Source: Gracilibacillus salitolerans (GTDB taxonomy: Bacteria > Bacillota > Bacilli > Bacillales > Amphibacillaceae). From it: 64,000 bases of DNA. How positions within the stretch are numbered: the first letter of the stretch is position 1; the number at the start of each line of letters is the position of its first letter. The notes beneath the pieces are model-generated. The model did not search any database, had not been told where the DNA came from, and saw nothing but the letters and a program-made list of their open reading frames with translations. Made by a program: the position numbers and the translations under genes. Shown here in pieces: positions 54,079 through 63,122 of the stretch. The stretch is taken from positions 3,038,001 to 3,102,000 of the forward strand of contig NZ_CP045915.1 of assembly GCF_009650095.1 (NCBI RefSeq), in the 5' to 3' direction.

Positions 54079-54714
54079 TTGAACGTACAATCCATTTATC
54101 ATTTAATGCAAATGCAAGCAATGTCTACTGTTACGAGCACGACTAATTCCAATAATACAAATACTGATTTTAATCAATTATTTCAATCCCTAATCGGAAA
54201 TTCACAATATACGAATACATCTAGCGATAGTGAGATTCCTGCAGCAAATTTTCTGAATAACCCTGAGTTGGCCCAATCGATAAGATCACAGGTAACTGCT
54301 AACTCGCTTACTGATATTTCAGATAGTACAGCTTTTAATCAGGATATTACTACTATTATCGACCAAGCAGCAACGCAATATAACGTAGATCCAAAATTAA
54401 TTGATGCGGTAATCCAAACCGAATCAAATTATAATCAACATGCAGTCAGCCATGCTGGTGCTCAAGGATTAATGCAATTAATGCCTGACACAGCCAAAGG
54501 ATTAGGTGTTCAAAATCCATTAGATCCTGCTGAAAATATTTTAGGTGGAGCAAAATATTTAAAACAAATGTTGGATCGATATGATGGGAATAAAACACTA
54601 GCATTAGCTGCTTATAATGCAGGTCCAGGGAATGTTGATAAATACAATGATGTTCCTCCATTTGCAGAAACGCAATCCTACGTACAAAAAGTACTCGGCC
54701 AATACTTAGCATAA
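54079..54714 (+). CDS. Lytic transglycosylase, SLT domain
   Basis: 211 residues from a TTG at 54079 (AAGGGAGAG is 7 nt upstream; the longer frame to 54031 has no site). A Thr/Asn-rich N-terminal half with no obvious signal peptide precedes the goose-lysozyme-like domain: catalytic Glu in QTESNYN, then [23 protein letters not shown] and [12 protein letters not shown]. It cleaves peptidoglycan glycan strands; export route unclear. Confidence 0.88.
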   Translation: MNVQSIYHLMQMQAMSTVTSTTNSNNTNTDFNQLFQSLIGNSQYTNTSSDSEIPAANFLNNPELAQSIRSQVTANSLTDISDSTAFNQDITTIIDQAATQYNVDPKLIDAVIQTESNYNQHAVSHAGAQGLMQLMPDTAKGLGVQNPLDPAENILGGAKYLKQMLDRYDGNKTLALAAYNAGPGNVDKYNDVPPFAETQSYVQKVLGQYLA

Positions 54715-54750
54715 CAAAAGAGACTGGAACAGAAGTACTCGAATTATGCC

Positions 54751-54788
54751 AAAACACGAACATCAAGTTTGATGTTTGTGTTTTTTTT
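54751..54788 (+). terminator. Terminator of the transglycosylase gene
   Basis: CACGAACATC-6 nt-GATGTTTGTG followed by eight T. Confidence 0.92.
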
Positions 54789-54789
54789 G

Positions 54790-54841
54790 TTCCTTGGAAA
54801 AATGAATATTTCCAAGGAAGAGAAAGAGAATTCCAAGGAAG
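54790..54841. repeat. Three copies of TTCCAAGGAA or its inverse
   Basis: TTCCTTGGAAA at 54790-54800, TTTCCAAGGAA at 54809-54819 and TTCCAAGGAA at 54831-54840. Each is itself nearly palindromic. No gene overlaps. Confidence 0.45.
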
Positions 54842-54929
54842 CGGTGCACTTTTTTTAAGGAAGAAGCAACAAGTCCAGGAAATAGAGCATTGGTCCTATC
54901 CATATAAGAAAGACCCTCATATTCACGAA

Positions 54930-54959
54930 GGGATCACCCCTATAAATAGTGGTGATCCC
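54930..54959 (-). terminator. Hairpin downstream of the M42 peptidase gene
   Basis: GGGATCACC and GGTGATCCC, 12-nt loop. Weak T content afterwards (TTCGTG). Confidence 0.5.
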
Positions 54960-55005
54960 AAACAATTCACTTATTTTACTGTGATGTTCTCTTGTGAACT
55001 ACCTC

Positions 55006-56088
55006 TTATGAAAATGTGATATTATCTACCGTATCTTTATCCAACTTTTTAATTACTTCAACAATTAATTGAACAGCATTTTCGAAATCATCTTGATGTA
55101 AAATTGCAGCATGTGTGTGTATATATCTCGTAGCAATCGTAATCGATAATGCCGGTACACCGTTAGCTGTTAAGTGAATAGAACCAGAGTCGGTACCTCC
55201 ACCAGCCAAATGTCCGAATTGGTATGGTATTTGATGTTGATCTGCTGTCTCAACAACAAAATCTCTTAGTCCTTTATGTGATACCATAGAAGCATCGTAC
55301 AGGATTATTTGCGGGCCATCTCCTATTTTACTGTCTGCTTCTTTATCTGAAACACCTGGTGTATCTCCTGCAATACCAACATCAACCGCAAAACCAATAT
55401 CTGGTTCAATCGCATACGCAGATGTTTTTGCACCACGTAATCCCACTTCTTCCTGTACTGTTGCAACACCATATACTCGGTTAGGGTGATCTTCTCCTTT
55501 TAATCTGCGTAATACTTCGATCGCAATCGCACAACCGATTCGATTATCCCATGCTTTAGCTAGTAATAATTTTTCATTTTTCATTGGTGTAAATTCGAAG
55601 TATGGCACAATCGAATCACCAGGTTTCACTCCAAATTCAGCAGCTTCTTCTTTGCTTGATGCACCAATATCAATAAACATGTCTTTGATGTCAACTGGCT
55701 TTTTGCGAGCTTCCGCTGATAAGATATGAGGAGGTTTTGAACCAATTACCCCTATAACATCTCCATTTTTGGTCAAAAGCGTTACTCGTTGAGCCAACAT
55801 AACTTGACTCCACCAGCCACCAACCGTTTGAAAATAAACAAAACCTTTATCATCAATACGTGTAACCATAAAACCAACTTCATCCAAATGGCCGGCTACC
55901 ATGATTTTCGGACCATTTTCATTCCCATTCTTTTCGGCGATTAAACTTCCAAGATGATCCGTATATACTTTGTCAGCATATGGTGAAATCCATTTCTTCA
56001 TTACTTCACGGGCTTCTTTTTCATCACCTGGAATCGAACGTGCATCTGTTAATTCTTTTAACATGGTTAATTGCTCATAGTTTGACAT
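55006..56088 (-). CDS. ysdC: M42-family glutamyl aminopeptidase/endoglucanase-type (YsdC)
   Basis: 360 residues. Binuclear metal site: His in AGHLDEVGF, Asp in AKAWDNRIG, catalytic Glu pair in [10 protein letters not shown], Asp in AVDVGIAGD and His in the C-terminal TRYIHTHAA. Cytoplasmic TET-like aminopeptidases trim peptides. ATG follows AGGAGG. Starts 19 nt after the dUTPase gene. Confidence 0.93.
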   Translation of the reverse strand: MSNYEQLTMLKELTDARSIPGDEKEAREVMKKWISPYADKVYTDHLGSLIAEKNGNENGPKIMVAGHLDEVGFMVTRIDDKGFVYFQTVGGWWSQVMLAQRVTLLTKNGDVIGVIGSKPPHILSAEARKKPVDIKDMFIDIGASSKEEAAEFGVKPGDSIVPYFEFTPMKNEKLLLAKAWDNRIGCAIAIEVLRRLKGEDHPNRVYGVATVQEEVGLRGAKTSAYAIEPDIGFAVDVGIAGDTPGVSDKEADSKIGDGPQIILYDASMVSHKGLRDFVVETADQHQIPYQFGHLAGGGTDSGSIHLTANGVPALSITIATRYIHTHAAILHQDDFENAVQLIVEVIKKLDKDTVDNITFS

Positions 56089-56107
56089 ATAGTTTTCCTC
56101 CTAGAAA

Positions 56108-56593
56108 TTAATAACCTTGATTTTGTCGCTCAAAGTTAATTTTATTTTTATCTACATAGGCTTTTTTTATATCATGTGCAGAGAAGCCTAATTTTTCACC
56201 CAATGTTAAATATGTATCAAAGACTTGTTTAAACGCTTCTACCGACTGTTCTTCCTTCAACACAGAAATCGCTCGGAAAACGTGATGAAATAAGGCTGTT
56301 AAGTCTTGATCACTAACTTGATTACTTGACTCGTATTGATCTAGTCCTAATTCCAATCCTAATGATAATATAAAGTGGATACCATCTACATATTCCTCGG
56401 CAATGACGGCCTTTTCACTAGCTGGCTTCACACTCCAATACTTGAAGCATCTTGTTTCATTTGCTAATTCGCCAACTTCAACTGAAAGCGCTAATACCTT
56501 TTTATCAAAAACATTTTCGTTTTTCAAATCATGTTGTGCTAAAATATAATTATCTAATTCTCGCTGCATATCAAAAAGTGTTTGCCAATTCAT
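56108..56593 (-). CDS. All-alpha dimeric dUTPase (MazG-like)
   Basis: 161 residues. Metal-binding ExxE in SVEVGELANET and ExxD in EEYVDGIHF, the double acidic pattern of dimeric dUTPases. Hydrolyses dUTP to dUMP, protecting DNA from uracil. ATG follows GAGGGAG. Same unit as ysdC. Confidence 0.9.
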   Translation of the reverse strand: MNWQTLFDMQRELDNYILAQHDLKNENVFDKKVLALSVEVGELANETRCFKYWSVKPASEKAVIAEEYVDGIHFILSLGLELGLDQYESSNQVSDQDLTALFHHVFRAISVLKEEQSVEAFKQVFDTYLTLGEKLGFSAHDIKKAYVDKNKINFERQNQGY

Positions 56594-56720
56594 ATAGTTC
56601 TCCCTCTAGTTTTTGAATTTATTCTCATATTATAGCATGTTTGGTTTGTTTTTTTGAAACCAAAACATCGTTAAGTTCGTAAGCATACTTAGAAGTCTTG
56701 TATATTAGGAGTGGATACCT

Positions 56721-57104
56721 GTGATCGTTATTCTTTTTCGTTTTTTAGTAGTCATTGCTATGATTGTATTAATATATACCGCTTATAAATACATTGTTAA
56801 TCCAAAGAGGAAACTGGAAGTTGCTCAGGAAAAGAGTGAATTCTATTTCCTTGATTACAATGATAATATTAAGAAAAATTTTTTTATTACGTATAAAGGA
56901 TTTTTATTTGAAGGAGAAAAGTATTTGGGTACAACAGAAGAAGCCTTTGAGGTGATTAACATAGTGATGCACACGCGAAACCCAGAGAAATTAAAAGGGT
57001 TTGAGCGCAAGGATCTCTATTTCTTAGAAGAAGAAATATTGATTCGTTATCCTCACGCTGAAATAGAATGGAAATATCCAATTAACAAACTACATTTAAA
57101 ATAA
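56721..57104 (+). CDS. ysdB: YsdB-like membrane-anchored protein
   Basis: 127 residues: one N-terminal membrane helix (about 3-22), then a cytoplasmic domain with NPKRKLEVAQEKSEF, YKGFLFEGEKYLGTTEEAF and IRYPHAEIEWKYPI. Matches B. subtilis YsdB, a protein of the sigma-W pathway. GTG start behind AGGAGTGG. Faces the VTT protein tail to tail. Confidence 0.88.
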   Translation: MIVILFRFLVVIAMIVLIYTAYKYIVNPKRKLEVAQEKSEFYFLDYNDNIKKNFFITYKGFLFEGEKYLGTTEEAFEVINIVMHTRNPEKLKGFERKDLYFLEEEILIRYPHAEIEWKYPINKLHLK

Positions 57105-57105
57105 T

Positions 57106-57684
57106 TCAGGCTGTGTTTTGCTGAAAAAAAGTTTGCCATTTAATAATTACCTGTTTCCTTCTCACGAAATAAGCCAGGATTATTACCATTACTACTAATG
57201 GAATTGCATAATAGATGGATATTTCTTGAATCGTTTTACCTAAGGTGGTATAAAAACAAGCAACTGGTATAATTGTTAAAAATGTTGTCCTTAAATAAGA
57301 TGAAAAACTTACGGATTTTTTATATATGCAAAAAGACATAAGATGGAAGTGGATAAAAGGCAGCATCCTTAATAACATAATTTGAATGGTATTTAATGAT
57401 AGTTCATCACCTAATAACTTTTCTTCCAATTGTTTACAGCGCTTTTCTAGGGCAGGTAACAAATGAATGATCAGGTAAAATAAAATGCTCGAAATCATTA
57501 AACCAATAATTGAATATACGGTACCAGCTAATAAGCCAAAAACAACGCCTCCTGTAATACACAGCAATAATACTGGAATAAAAAACAGTGGGCGAAGAAT
57601 ATGCACCATAATAAATAGCACAGGGGCTACAAATGCATAGCTTTCCATTACTTTAATTTGGCTAAGCATTTCTATTGGCATCAT
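57106..57684 (-). CDS. VTT-domain (DedA/TMEM64-like) membrane protein
   Basis: 192 residues with five to six membrane segments. The VTT region includes FFIPVLLLCITGGVVFGLLAGTVYS and re-entrant-loop residues. Possible lipid scramblase or transporter role. ATG follows AAGGAG. Not in the B. subtilis order at this place as far as I recall. Confidence 0.78.
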   Translation of the reverse strand: MMPIEMLSQIKVMESYAFVAPVLFIMVHILRPLFFIPVLLLCITGGVVFGLLAGTVYSIIGLMISSILFYLIIHLLPALEKRCKQLEEKLLGDELSLNTIQIMLLRMLPFIHFHLMSFCIYKKSVSFSSYLRTTFLTIIPVACFYTTLGKTIQEISIYYAIPLVVMVIILAYFVRRKQVIIKWQTFFQQNTA

Positions 57685-57739
57685 TCATCAGCTCCTTCTT
57701 TTTATTAATATGACAAGAGACGAGCCTTTATGACAGCAA

Positions 57740-58000
57740 TTATATGTAAAAGGTGATGATCAATAGCCATTGAATAATTGCAATAAAAGGTAAACCGATT
57801 AGAAATAGTTTATGTTTGGTTTTATGTCGAAATGCATGCATCCCGATAGTGGCTCCAAGTGCACCTCCACTAATGGCAAATAGCCAGATTCGTCCTTCCG
57901 GTATACGCCATTTGTTCTTTCTTGCTTTCCTTTTGTCTATCCACATCGTCAGTAACGATATCATATTTATAATGGCTACATACATTAACATTTGATTCAC
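57740..58000 (-). CDS. ysdA: DUF1294 membrane protein YsdA
   Basis: 86 residues, three hydrophobic segments and the DUF1294 landmarks MWIDKRKARKNKWRIPE and GGALGATIGMHAFRHKT. Start uncertain: GTG at 58000 or ATG at 57991. Function unknown. Downstream of rplT, as in B. subtilis. Confidence 0.88.
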   Translation of the reverse strand: MNQMLMYVAIINMISLLTMWIDKRKARKNKWRIPEGRIWLFAISGGALGATIGMHAFRHKTKHKLFLIGLPFIAIIQWLLIITFYI

Positions 58001-58120
58001 AACCTTAATGAGTTTTTAGTTGTTGATATAATCTATCTATTTCTGCTTTTATATCTCGGTTAAAAAAGGATAGTATCCTCCTCTGTTTCTACAACGAGAG
58101 ATTAGTGATTGCAGGTTTCG

Positions 58121-58160
58121 TAATATAAAAAACGGATAGCTCTAATCAGAACTACCCGTT
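58121..58160 (-). terminator. Terminator of the infC-rpmI-rplT operon
   Basis: AACGGGTAG-12 nt-CTATCCGTT (one mismatch) then TTTTTATATT on the minus strand, 14 nt past rplT. Confidence 0.88.
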
Positions 58161-58173
58161 ATATATTACGATC

Positions 58174-58530
58174 TTATTTTAAAGCAGATTTTGCTTGATC
58201 TGCTAATTGTGCAAATCCTTTTTCATCACTTACAGCTAAGTCAGCTAGCATTTTACGGTTTACTTCAACACCAGCAAGTTTTAATCCGTGCATGAAACGA
58301 CTGTAAGAAAGATCATTCATGCGTGCCGCAGCATTGATACGAGAAATCCAAAGTTTACGGAAATCACGTTTTTTCTGACGACGGTCACGATATGCATACT
58401 GACCTGATTTCATTACTTGTTGTTTTGCAGTTTTGAACAATGAATGCTTTGCACCATAATAACCTTTAGCTAACTTTAATATACGTTTACGACGTTTTCG
58501 TGTAACTGTTCCACCTTTAACACGTGCCAT
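58174..58530 (-). CDS. rplT: Ribosomal protein L20
   Basis: 118 residues starting [20 protein letters not shown]; highly basic, full length. Binds 23S rRNA and, as repressor, the operon leader. ATG follows AGGAGGG. Unusually far (179 nt) from rpmI. Confidence 0.98.
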   Translation of the reverse strand: MARVKGGTVTRKRRKRILKLAKGYYGAKHSLFKTAKQQVMKSGQYAYRDRRQKKRDFRKLWISRINAAARMNDLSYSRFMHGLKLAGVEVNRKMLADLAVSDEKGFAQLADQAKSALK

Positions 58531-58597
58531 AATAATTCCCTCCTATAAATCAACGAATCTCATTCTGTTATTTTAATTACGATCTTTTCGCTTACCT

Positions 58598-58699
58598 GTG
58601 ACCAGCGGCGATACTAGAAGTTCCCGTTCATCGAAAGTCATCATCGGCTCACAAAGCTCACCGTGCTTCCTCTCAAGCGCTACTTTTCTAATCGGTCAC
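58598..58699 (-). other. Structured insert between rpmI and rplT
   Basis: The intergenic gap holds about 100 nt of GC-richer sequence bounded by complementary GTGACC and GGTCAC, with inner blocks such as CGATGAACGGG and GAGCTTTGTGAGCC. No gene. In B. subtilis this gap is short. Confidence 0.45.
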
Positions 58700-58709
58700 T
58701 TTCGCATTT

Positions 58710-58907
58710 CTACTTATTAGGTAGCATTTGTTTGATGCGTTTGTAGTCTCCAGCTGATACAAGAGCGGATTTACGTAGTTTACGCTTTTGTTTTTGAGAC
58801 TTGTTTGCAAATAAGTGACTTGTATATGCATGGGAACGTTTTACCTTCCCAGAACCTGTCTTTTTCATTCTTTTAGCAGTTCCGCTGTGTGACTTCATTT
58901 TTGGCAT
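58710..58907 (-). CDS. rpmI: Ribosomal protein L35
   Basis: 65 residues, [20 protein letters not shown] at the start, very basic, full length. ATG follows AAGGAGG. Between infC and rplT. Confidence 0.98.
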   Translation of the reverse strand: MPKMKSHSGTAKRMKKTGSGKVKRSHAYTSHLFANKSQKQKRKLRKSALVSAGDYKRIKQMLPNK

Positions 58908-58957
58908 TATTACTTCCTCCTTGAAACTAAATCTATTTAACTCATCGCTTGAGCTAG

Positions 58958-59476
58958 TTATTGCTTTTCGTTTACAGGGCCAAGCATCATGAACATACTG
59001 CGGCCTTCCATTTTCGCTCTTTGTTCAATAGTTGAAAGGTCTTTACATTCTTCTGCCATACGCTCTAATACTTTTTGACCTAATTCTTTATGGGTAATCG
59101 CACGTCCACGGAAGCGAATAGAGACTTTTACTTTGTCTCCTTTTGATAAGAATTTACGCGCGTTACGAAGCTTCGTATTGAAATCATGATCTTCAATACC
59201 CGGACTTAAACGAACTTCTTTCACGTTAATTACTTTTTGTTTTTTGCGTGCTTCTCTTTCTTTCTTTTGTTGCTCAAAACGGAATTTACCGTAGTCCATG
59301 ATACGACATACTGGTGGTTTTGCTTTTGGTGCCACCAATACTAAATCAAGGTTTCTTGTTTGAGCAATTTCCAACGCTTCTTGACGAGATTTAACTCCTA
59401 ATTGATCCCCATTTGAATCAATGAGACGCACCTCACGTGCTCGAATACTCTCATTGACATTCATATCTTTGCTAAT
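58958..59476 (-). CDS. infC: Translation initiation factor IF-3
   Basis: 172 residues. N domain with [21 protein letters not shown] domain with [14 protein letters not shown] and [10 protein letters not shown]. The start is placed at ATT 59476 (GGAGGTG is 9 nt upstream), giving ISKDMNVNE as in other bacilli. The longer ATG frame to 59518 runs through the binding site. Rare AUU start lets IF-3 limit its own translation. First gene of the operon. Confidence 0.96.
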   Translation of the reverse strand: MSKDMNVNESIRAREVRLIDSNGDQLGVKSRQEALEIAQTRNLDLVLVAPKAKPPVCRIMDYGKFRFEQQKKEREARKKQKVINVKEVRLSPGIEDHDFNTKLRNARKFLSKGDKVKVSIRFRGRAITHKELGQKVLERMAEECKDLSTIEQRAKMEGRSMFMMLGPVNEKQ

Positions 59477-59518
59477 AATCAGCCACCTCCGAAATTTAAT
59501 AAAAGCGTAATGAAACAT

Positions 59519-59704
59519 GATCTTTATTAACTAGACAAGTCTAAAAATTTCATTAAAAAAAGTGTCGGTACACATACTGCACCCACACATCCTGAATTTC
59601 ATTACAAATAAGTCGGATTTTTTATACCTGTCAACTACACATTGGCGTCAATCAGGTGAGAAGCGGGTGCTCCTACTTGTCTCTTATGATCATATTTAAT
59701 TCAC
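59519..59704 (-). promoter_or_regulatory. L20-type ribosomal protein leader of infC
   Basis: GCACCCGCTTCTCACCTGA (59652-59670 region) can pair with TCAGGATGTGTGGGTGC about 100 nt later, and a terminator with seven T (59554-59560) follows. This is the arrangement of the Bacillus L20 leader, where L20 binding favours termination. Confidence 0.85.
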
Positions 59705-59711
59705 TTTTAAT

Positions 59712-59740
59712 ATAATAACATCCTGATAAAATATTGTCAA
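59712..59740 (-). promoter_or_regulatory. Sigma-A promoter of the infC operon
   Basis: TTGACA, 17-nt spacer, TATTAT on the minus strand. Confidence 0.8.
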
Positions 59741-59805
59741 TATACTTTTATAAGCCTTATCTTAAACATAACCTAAATCTGCCACCGTAAATAGTATTGT
59801 AATTC

Positions 59806-59839
59806 ACAAAAAGCTCCCAGTTCATCGAACGGGGAGCTT
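59806..59839 (-). terminator. Terminator of thrS
   Basis: AAGCTCCC-12 nt-GGGAGCTT then TTTGTG on the minus strand, 7 nt past the thrS stop. Confidence 0.85.
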
Positions 59840-59845
59840 CAGGAA

Positions 59846-61792
59846 TTATTTATTACGTAATACCTTGTTTTGGATTTCGTCTGAAATAAGTGTTTTAAAT
59901 TCGCTTAATGCTAATGTTTCTGAATCTTTTTCTCCGTAGCGTCGGACGTTAACTGCATTTGCTTCTACTTCTTTATCACCGACAATAAGAGCAAACGGAA
60001 TTTTTGCAGTTTGTGCTTCACGGATCTTATAACCAATTTTCTCATCACGCTCGTCTACTTCGACACGAACACCCGAAAAGCGTAATTCCTCTTCTACCTT
60101 CTTGGCATAATCAGCGTGTACATCTGCAGATACCGGTATAATTCTTGCTTGTACTGGTGCTAACCATGTTGGGAAGGCACCTTTATACTCTTCAATTAAG
60201 AAGGCTACAAAACGTTCCATTGTTGAAACGACACCACGGTGGATTACCACTGGACGGTGTTCTTTACCATCTTCACCGATATATGTTAAGTCAAAGCGTT
60301 CCGGTAAATGAAAGTCTAACTGTACCGTTGATAATGTTTCATCTTTACCTAGTGCAGTTTTTACTTGGACATCTAATTTCGGACCGTAAAATGCCGCTTC
60401 ACCTTCTGCTTCTACATATTCCAGATTCATATCTTCCATTGTTTCTTTTAACAATGTCTGTGCCTTTTCCCACATTTCATCGTTATCAATATATTTTTCT
60501 GTATCTTTCGGATCACGATAAGACAAGCGAAAGTAGTAATCATCAATTCCGAAATCTTTGTAGACATTTTCTACAAGCTGTACGACGCGAACAAACTCAT
60601 CTTTTATTTGATCTGGACGAGCAAAGATATGTGCATCATTCAAGGTCATTCCACGTACACGCTGAAGTCCTGCAAGTGCCCCAGACATTTCGTGTCGGTG
60701 CATTGTACCTAACTCAGCTATACGCACAGGCAAGTTACGGTAACTGTGTAATTCATTTTTATAAATCATCATGTGATGTGGACAGTTCATTGGACGCAAG
60801 ATAAGTTCTTCGTTATCCATCTCCATTGGAGGAAAATTATCATCTTTATAATGATCCCAATGACCACTTGTTTGGTACAATTCTTTGCTACCTAAAACAG
60901 GTGTATATACGTGGTTATAACCAAGACGCTCTTCTAAATCGACAATATAACGCTCAATAGTACGGCGAATAGTGGCCCCTTTCGGTAACCATAGTGGTAA
61001 ACCTTGTCCTACTTTTTGAGAGACAGTAAATATGCCAAGCTCTTTTCCTAGTTTACGGTGATCACGCTCTTTCGCTTCTTCACGTAAGCGTAGATATTCA
61101 TCTAACTGACCTTGTTTCTCAAATGCTGTTCCATAAATACGTTGGAGCATTTGATTATTGCTGTCACCGCGCCAGTAAGCACCAGATATACTTAATAATT
61201 TAAATACTTTGATTTTGCTTGTCTGAGGTACGTGGACACCACGGCATAGGTCAAAGAATTCTCCCTGCTGATAGATCGTTACTGTCTCATCTTCAGGAAT
61301 CGCATCCAATAACTCAAGTTTTAAGTCATCACCGATTTCCTCATAGATCGCTTTTGCTTCATTTCGACTGACTTCTTTACGGACTATTTCCAAATTTTCA
61401 TCAACGATTCGTTTCATTTCTTTTTCGATACGTGGAAGATCCTCCGGTGTAATTGTTTCTTCCATATCGATATCATAATAGAAGCCATCCTCAATTGTCG
61501 GTCCTACACCAAGCTTAACATTGTCATAGAGGCGTTTAACCGCTTGTGCCATCAAATGGGCTGTCGAGTGTCTTAAAATATTAAGTCCTTCATCCGTTTT
61601 GATGGTAACGATCTCGATCGCCCCATCCATTTCTAATGGAGTACGCAAATCGTAAAGCGTATCATCTAATTTAATGGCTAATGCCTGCTTTTTTAAACCT
61701 GGTGAAATCGATGCAGCAATCTCTTCACCTGTTGTTCCATGATCAAAAGGTTTTACTGTTCCATCTGGAAACGTAATATGAATCTTACTCAT
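59846..61792 (-). CDS. thrS: Threonyl-tRNA synthetase
   Basis: 648 residues: TGS domain at the N terminus, editing domain with [15 protein letters not shown] and the CRGVHVP segment, class II core with zinc ligand in [14 protein letters not shown], and C-terminal anticodon-binding domain ([13 protein letters not shown] onward). Charges tRNA-Thr and clears mis-charged serine. ATG follows AAGGAGAGTG. Under T-box control. Confidence 0.98.
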   Translation of the reverse strand: MSKIHITFPDGTVKPFDHGTTGEEIAASISPGLKKQALAIKLDDTLYDLRTPLEMDGAIEIVTIKTDEGLNILRHSTAHLMAQAVKRLYDNVKLGVGPTIEDGFYYDIDMEETITPEDLPRIEKEMKRIVDENLEIVRKEVSRNEAKAIYEEIGDDLKLELLDAIPEDETVTIYQQGEFFDLCRGVHVPQTSKIKVFKLLSISGAYWRGDSNNQMLQRIYGTAFEKQGQLDEYLRLREEAKERDHRKLGKELGIFTVSQKVGQGLPLWLPKGATIRRTIERYIVDLEERLGYNHVYTPVLGSKELYQTSGHWDHYKDDNFPPMEMDNEELILRPMNCPHHMMIYKNELHSYRNLPVRIAELGTMHRHEMSGALAGLQRVRGMTLNDAHIFARPDQIKDEFVRVVQLVENVYKDFGIDDYYFRLSYRDPKDTEKYIDNDEMWEKAQTLLKETMEDMNLEYVEAEGEAAFYGPKLDVQVKTALGKDETLSTVQLDFHLPERFDLTYIGEDGKEHRPVVIHRGVVSTMERFVAFLIEEYKGAFPTWLAPVQARIIPVSADVHADYAKKVEEELRFSGVRVEVDERDEKIGYKIREAQTAKIPFALIVGDKEVEANAVNVRRYGEKDSETLALSEFKTLISDEIQNKVLRNK

Positions 61793-61874
61793 CTGTACAC
61801 TCTCCTTTTTATCTTACAAACTGACATGATAACTGGGTACCTTCAAGTTTTGACCACTCGAATTTTTGAACATT

Positions 61875-62132
61875 AAAAAACGCCCGTCCCCCTACGAAAA
61901 AAGTAAAGGGACGAGCGTTATACCCGTGGTTCCACCCAATTTTCCACACATAAAAGTGTAGCTCATTGAAAAGTCGATAACGATGACGAATCGCTACTAA
62001 TTAGTTACTAAAAGCGTTCCTTAGTAGAGCTCCGAGGTGGTAATAGAATGTGGTCATACAGGAAACTTTCAGCCAAGGATTCCCTCTCTAATAGTACACC
62101 TTACACACTATCATGTCCTCATCAACGCAAGT
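61875..62132 (-). promoter_or_regulatory. T-box riboswitch controlling thrS
   Basis: The T-box core GGGTGGAACCACGGG is at 61923-61937 and the terminator (AACGCTCGTCCC with GGGACGGGCGTT then T6) at 61875-61918. The long leader upstream contains stem I. Senses uncharged tRNA-Thr. Confidence 0.94.
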
Positions 62133-62138
62133 TTTGTT

Positions 62139-62167
62139 GTTATGCGGTTTATTATAACGATTGTCAA
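62139..62167 (-). promoter_or_regulatory. Sigma-A promoter of the thrS T-box
   Basis: Perfect TTGACA, 17-nt spacer, CATAAC on the minus strand. Confidence 0.6.
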
Positions 62168-62175
62168 CGAAAAAA

Positions 62176-63024
62176 TCAAGATTCTTTTTCATCAGCTAGA
62201 TAAAAAGGAAAGTAATCAGTCGGATAAAAAGAACATCTTTCTTGAAAAATAGTCATAATCGTATGAGTCCTCGATTCTGTTTGATCCTCTCCATACATAT
62301 AAATATGGTCTGGTGCCAACATAATGAGTGGTGAAATATCCCATTCTTCTTGTTCTAAACCGAAAATAAATAACGGAAAACGTGATTTTACTTGTTGTAA
62401 ATCTTCCATTGTGTAGACTTCCCCATTATCCCTGAAGATCTGAAATCTTTCTCCTTGCAATACATGAAGAACTTCTTCTTCTGGTGACTTACGCCTGACA
62501 AACTCCCTAATCGAGTGAATAAAATTTTGATACTCTTCTTCTCTTTTAAATTCATCTATTGCCAGACCGATCATTTCCGTTAATTGATCAATATAGTGAT
62601 GCAACCTGAAATGAACAATCGAATCAAATTGGATAAAAGAAGTGTCTATTTGTAAGGAGAAAATCGTCGTTAATGTGTCACGCAATTCATGTTGATGGAT
62701 TCGATCCTCATAAACAGATTCATCTTTTTCTAGTAATGATCTAGCAATGGCTGTTATTCGCTCTATCTCCTCTGCACTTGAAAAATAATACTTCTTCATT
62801 AGTATATGTTGAATCATAGGTAGTTCCCGACACTGAATAAATACCATGCTTAACAATGGAGCAAGATGTTTCTTCCTTTCATCCTTGTTCAAGTCTTCCA
62901 ACAGATGGAGTTGCACAAGATTTTTTTTGGTTCTTTTACGTGTAACTTTCCAATTGTCATCTTGTTTTGCTAATTGATAAAACACCTCTGCTTCATTGTC
63001 TTGCTCAAAATATACTTCTAACAC
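62176..63024 (-). CDS. ytxC: YtxC-like sporulation protein
   Basis: 282 residues, acidic and helical, with HFRLHHYIDQLTEMIGLAIDEF in the middle, the conserved stretch of the YtxC family found in spore formers. No catalytic motif. Lies between dnaI and thrS exactly as in B. subtilis. The function is unknown. Confidence 0.88.
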   Translation of the reverse strand: MLEVYFEQDNEAEVFYQLAKQDDNWKVTRKRTKKNLVQLHLLEDLNKDERKKHLAPLLSMVFIQCRELPMIQHILMKKYYFSSAEEIERITAIARSLLEKDESVYEDRIHQHELRDTLTTIFSLQIDTSFIQFDSIVHFRLHHYIDQLTEMIGLAIDEFKREEEYQNFIHSIREFVRRKSPEEEVLHVLQGERFQIFRDNGEVYTMEDLQQVKSRFPLFIFGLEQEEWDISPLIMLAPDHIYMYGEDQTESRTHTIMTIFQERCSFYPTDYFPFYLADEKES

Positions 63025-63074
63025 ATATCATCACCCTCACCACCATCGAACTGGTATATTATATGGGTGATAAT

Positions 63075-63122
63075 GAAAAAAAATAACCTCTGTCCAAGGA
63101 TTAGACAGAAGTCATGGTTATT
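63075..63122 (-). terminator. Terminator of dnaI
   Basis: ATAACC and CTGTC pair with GACAG and GGTTAT around a bulge; eight T follow on the minus strand. The dnaI stop lies in the stem. Confidence 0.8.

Noticed and set aside
60145..60804. 219-codon plus-strand frame opposite thrS
   Set aside because: Antisense to a highly conserved synthetase, His/Leu-rich from codon bias, no ribosome binding site.
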